Assembly (NCBI GenBank): GCA_016793115.1
Contig: JAEUIN010000309.1
Coordinates: 1 to 32,325 of the forward strand
DNA length: 32,325 nt
DNA from: Planctomycetaceae bacterium
Lineage (GTDB): Bacteria; Planctomycetota; Planctomycetia; Pirellulales; PNKZ01
Reading direction: 5' to 3'
Of the stretch, positions 31,487 through 32,325 are shown in pieces. The notes under the pieces are model-generated. The model saw nothing but the letters and a program-made list of their open reading frames with translations. It was not told the origin of the DNA and did not search any database. Made by a program: the position numbers and the translations under genes. Each line of letters opens with the position of its first letter. Positions within the stretch are counted from its first letter, which is position 1.

Positions 31487-31573
31487 CGTAAGATGGGTCG
31501 AGCATCGCGAGGCCCATACTGCATTTTCTACGCCCGATCCGCGTGGACCTCGCGACGCTCGGTCCACCCTACG
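31487..31573. repeat. Imperfect inverted repeat with 30-bp arms between DUF1080 gene and ndk
   Basis: The left arm 31487-31516 (begins CGTAAGATGGGTCGAGC) and the reverse complement of the right arm 31544-31573 (begins CGTAGGGTGGACCGAGC) agree at 24 of 30 positions, and all six differences are transitions. A 27-bp spacer separates them. A similar solo sequence lies at 26471-26504, so this is an interspersed element rather than only a terminator. No T-tract follows on the plus strand. Confidence 0.65.
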
Positions 31574-31601
31574 ATTACGCCCCACAACGGAGTCTCTCGT
31601 C

Positions 31602-32063
31602 ATGGAACGTACGCTCATCCTCTTTAAGCCCGACTGCGTGCAGCGAAAGCTCGTCGGCCGTATCCTCAGCCGCTTTGAAGACAAAGGCTTCAACGTCGTG
31701 GCGATGAAGCTGATGCGGATCACGCCCGACTTGGCCAAGCAACACTACGCCGAGCACGTGCAAAAAGGTTGGTACCCGACCTTGGAGCAATTCATCACCG
31801 GCGGCCCGATCGTCGCCGCCGTGCTCGAAGGCCTGGAGGCGATCCGCGTCGTCCGCGACATGCTCGGCGCCACGAGCGGTTTGAAGGCAGCCGCCGGCAC
31901 GATCCGCGGCGACTTCAGCTCCAGCCGGCAAATGAACTTGGTTCACGCATCCGACGGCCCCGAAGCATCGGCCCGCGAGATCGCTCTCTACTTCAAGAAA
32001 GAAGAGATCATCGAAGGCACGCCGACGATCACCCCCTGGCTCCGCGCCGGCGACGAGAGCTAG
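31602..32063 (+). CDS. ndk: Nucleoside diphosphate kinase
   Basis: Ndk equilibrates nucleoside di- and triphosphates through a phosphohistidine. The 153-residue product has MERTLILFKPDCVQRKLVGR, ITGGPIVAAVLEGLEAIRVV, MLGATSGLKAAAGTIRGDFS and the catalytic His (about residue 115) in QMNLVHASDGPEASAREIAL (the family usually has N-x-x-H-G/A-S-D). ATG 31602 has a GGAG about 12 nt upstream. It is about 120 bp past the DUF1080 gene with a repeat in between, and converges with pyrF. Confidence 0.96.
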   Translation: MERTLILFKPDCVQRKLVGRILSRFEDKGFNVVAMKLMRITPDLAKQHYAEHVQKGWYPTLEQFITGGPIVAAVLEGLEAIRVVRDMLGATSGLKAAAGTIRGDFSSSRQMNLVHASDGPEASAREIALYFKKEEIIEGTPTITPWLRAGDES

Positions 32064-32077
32064 GCTCAAAGACGATG

Positions 32078-32153
32078 GGTGGCACTGGTGGCTCGCCCAC
32101 CAGTGCTTAACAGCGGTTCGCAATGTACTGATGAGCGAGCCGCAGGTGCCATC
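32078..32153. repeat. Inverted pair of a 31-bp palindromic element between ndk and pyrF
   Basis: The left copy 32078-32108 contains a perfect hairpin, GCACTGGTGG (32082-32091) with CCACCAGTGC (32097-32106), around CTCGC. The reverse complement of 32123-32153 matches the left copy at 23 of 31 positions, with GGCTCGC shared in the centre. The pair lies between convergent genes, so it may also act as a bidirectional terminator, though no clear T-tracts are seen. Confidence 0.65.
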
Positions 32154-32161
32154 CAATGCCG

Positions 32162-32325
32162 TTATCCAGCAAGTTTTCCGACTGATGTTTCGGCGCGGAG
32201 TTCGTCGTTCATATCGCGGACCGCGGCTTCCACGGCCCGCTGCCAATTCGCCGCGCCGTACTTATCTGCGTACGGCTTGCGGCTGTGGGCGAAGATCACG
32301 CCGCGCGAGTTGTTGATCACCGCGC
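32162..32325 (-). CDS. pyrF: Orotidine 5'-phosphate decarboxylase (type 2), C-terminal fragment; 5' end beyond window
   Basis: On the minus strand a frame runs from the window edge to TAA at 32162-32164, giving 53 residues with no start inside the window. They read AVINNSRGVIFAHSRKPY, then YGAANWQRAVEAAVRDMNDE and a short tail LRAETSVGKLAG. The NNSRGVIFA strand and the YGAANW...AAVRDMNDEL helix match the end of type-2 OMP decarboxylases as I recall them (phosphate-binding SRG followed by a final helix). The enzyme makes UMP from OMP in pyrimidine synthesis. It converges with ndk. Confidence 0.78.
   Translation of the reverse strand, partial: AVINNSRGVIFAHSRKPYADKYGAANWQRAVEAAVRDMNDELRAETSVGKLAG

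Overview
The window looks like a chromosomal segment of a planctomycete, probably order Pirellulales. The DNA is GC-rich. The gene content fits that group: a diderm outer-membrane protein set (BamA plus three Porin_O_P-type barrels), a Ser/Thr kinase with a C-terminal membrane anchor, a secreted DUF1080 protein, and several small secreted Tyr/Gly-rich proteins. The assignment rests on recognised families, not on a database search. No CRISPR, prophage, transposase, rRNA or tRNA was seen. Most of the content is core-genome.

Layout. 1-2901: 3' part of bamA (+), with an unusual disordered linker. 2906-4006: two small secreted proteins (-). 4114-5895: apt followed by a Gfo/Idh/MocA oxidoreductase (-). 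6062-7435: Ser/Thr protein kinase (+). 7473-12874: three porin paralogues, one (-) and two (+). 12905-13873: secreted TPR protein (-). 14226-18274: argB, argD, argF, rph and a small zinc-ribbon membrane protein (+), behind a near-consensus promoter. 18206-23360: ffh, rpsP, trmD, rplS, yraN and a FemAB-like acyltransferase (-), the SRP/ribosome operon without rimM and rnhB. 23776-25128: Gly/Ala-rich secreted PDZ protein (-) with a clear terminator. 25297-28160: thiolase, VOC protein, TGS-domain GTPase and a possible 59-residue ORF (-). 28682-32063: sucC, sucD, a DUF1080 protein and ndk (+). 32162-32325: C-terminal end of pyrF (-), running off the window.

How the genes fit together. argB/argD/argF supply three steps of arginine synthesis. 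sucCD is the succinyl-CoA synthetase of the TCA cycle. apt, ndk and pyrF belong to nucleotide metabolism. ffh, rpsP, trmD, rplS and rph serve translation, protein targeting and tRNA maturation. bamA inserts outer-membrane barrels, and the three porins are likely clients of it.

The most unusual non-coding signal is a set of intergenic palindromic elements arranged as inverted pairs, like REP/BIME elements: upstream of sucC (28449-28553), between the DUF1080 gene and ndk (31487-31573, with a related solo copy at 26471-26504), and between ndk and pyrF (32078-32153). The most unusual proteins are BamA with a linker of about 200 residues between the POTRA domains and the barrel, and the PDZ protein with a long Gly/Ala tract. 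I found no clearly new multi-gene system.
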